Below, one piece after another: positions 37,030 to 37,442 of a stretch of 37,442 nucleotides of DNA. A program made the translations under genes and the position numbers. The notes beneath the pieces are model-generated. The model did no database searches, had not been told where the DNA came from, and saw nothing but the letters and a program-made list of their open reading frames with translations. Source of the stretch: CACZQA01 sp050943615 (GTDB lineage Bacteria; Actinomycetota; Coriobacteriia; Coriobacteriales; QAMH01); assembly GCA_050943615.1 (NCBI GenBank), contig JBMNPN010000013.1, positions 1-37,442 of the forward strand. The letters run 5' to 3'. The first letter of the stretch is position 1. Each line of letters opens with the position of its first letter.

Positions 37030-37442
37030 TTAGGAATTCGACACCCTCCAACGATGATACCCGACGACGAATTCGTCAATATCGCCATCGAGAACGGCAT
37101 CGACATTGCTCGTCTCGATTCCGCTTCTCAGATCCTTCACGAGCTGGTAGGGATAGAGGACGTAGTTTCTGATCTGGCTGCCGAACGAGATCTCGTGCTT
37201 TGGGCCGGTCAGTTCCTCGAGCTCGGATTCGCGCTTCTCCAGCTCCAGTTCGTAGAGCTTGGAGCGCAGAATCCCCATGGCAGTTGCCTTGTTCTGAATC
37301 TGGGAGCGCTCGTTTTGGCAGGTGACGACGATGCCGGTGGGCAGGTGCGTGAGGCGGACGGCGGAGTCGGTCGTGTTGACGCCCTGGCCGCCGTGACCAG
37401 AAGAGTGATAGACGTCGACGCGGATGTCGTTGGGGTGGTGGT
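37030..37442 (-). CDS. prfB: Peptide chain release factor 2 (prfB), 5' part outside window
   Basis: C-terminal 137 residues of RF2, which ends translation at UAA and UGA. The peptidyl-tRNA hydrolysis motif GGQ is at the start of the visible part (SSGHGGQGVNTTDSAVRLTH). TGIVVTCQNERSQIQNKATAM and NYVLYPYQLVKDLR..VDAVLDGDIDEFV are close to actinobacterial RF2 rather than RF1. Any programmed frameshift site would lie upstream and cannot be seen. Downstream neighbours are usually ftsE and ftsX; here the transketolase pair lies between. Confidence 0.93.
   Translation of the reverse strand, partial: HHPNDIRVDVYHSSGHGGQGVNTTDSAVRLTHLPTGIVVTCQNERSQIQNKATAMGILRSKLYELELEKRESELEELTGPKHEISFGSQIRNYVLYPYQLVKDLRSGIETSNVDAVLDGDIDEFVVGYHRWRVSNS

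Noticed and set aside
37030..37442. prfB programmed frameshift
   Set aside because: The site would be near the 5' end of prfB, outside the window.

Overview
This window is a chromosomal housekeeping region of a high-GC bacterium, most likely an actinobacterium of the class Coriobacteriia (Collinsella/Olsenella type). This placement is an inference from protein style: EF-Tu, RpoB and RF2 of actinobacterial type, a CwlM-like peptidoglycan-binding protein, the eno-ftsB pair and split transketolase subunits. Every supported gene and all seven tRNAs lie on the minus strand, so transcription runs from high to low coordinates. I saw no phage, IS element, rRNA, CRISPR array or defence system.

Layout in the direction of transcription (right to left). 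37.4-35.2 kb: the C-terminal end of prfB (RF2), then the two halves of a split transketolase. 34.95-29.5 kb: the cell-division and metabolism operon ftsE-ftsX-mazG-eno-ftsB, ending in tRNA-Leu(UAA). 29.4-25.5 kb: an unrecognised 132-aa protein as its own unit, a polyprenyl diphosphate synthase followed by a CwlM-like protein, and a Tat-exported NlpC/P60 peptidoglycan hydrolase. 25.4-22.8 kb: tRNA-Pro(CGG), tatA, greA-lysS. 22.8-22.5 kb: a GC-rich repeat cluster. 22.4-14.8 kb: clpC, then a tight operon of a DAC-only DisA-like protein, ispD, ispF, cysS, rlmB, yacP/rae1 and tRNA-Thr(UGU). 14.7-9.0 kb: tRNA-Tyr, tRNA-Thr(GGU), tRNA-Met, tuf, rpmG, tRNA-Trp, secE-nusG, rplK-rplA, rplJ-rplL. 8.9-6.8 kb: a polyphosphate:AMP phosphotransferase and a YfcE-like phosphodiesterase. 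6.5 kb to the edge: rpoB-rpoC (rpoC cut by the window end).

The order clpC-disA-ispD-ispF-cysS-rlmB-yacP-rpmG-secE-nusG-rplKAJL-rpoBC is close to the classic Bacillus subtilis order, so most of the window is deeply conserved synteny for protein synthesis, RNA synthesis, proteostasis, isoprenoid supply and division. The departures from that plan are the points of interest: a two-gene polyphosphate/phosphoesterase cassette with terminators on both sides separates rplJL from rpoBC; DisA has lost its linker and DNA-binding domains; FtsE and FtsB carry long basic disordered N-termini; RpoB has Cys instead of Ser at the main rifampicin-resistance position; a CwlM-like protein lacks a recognisable amidase site; and a repeat cluster sits between lysS and clpC. 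No wholly new multi-gene system is evident.
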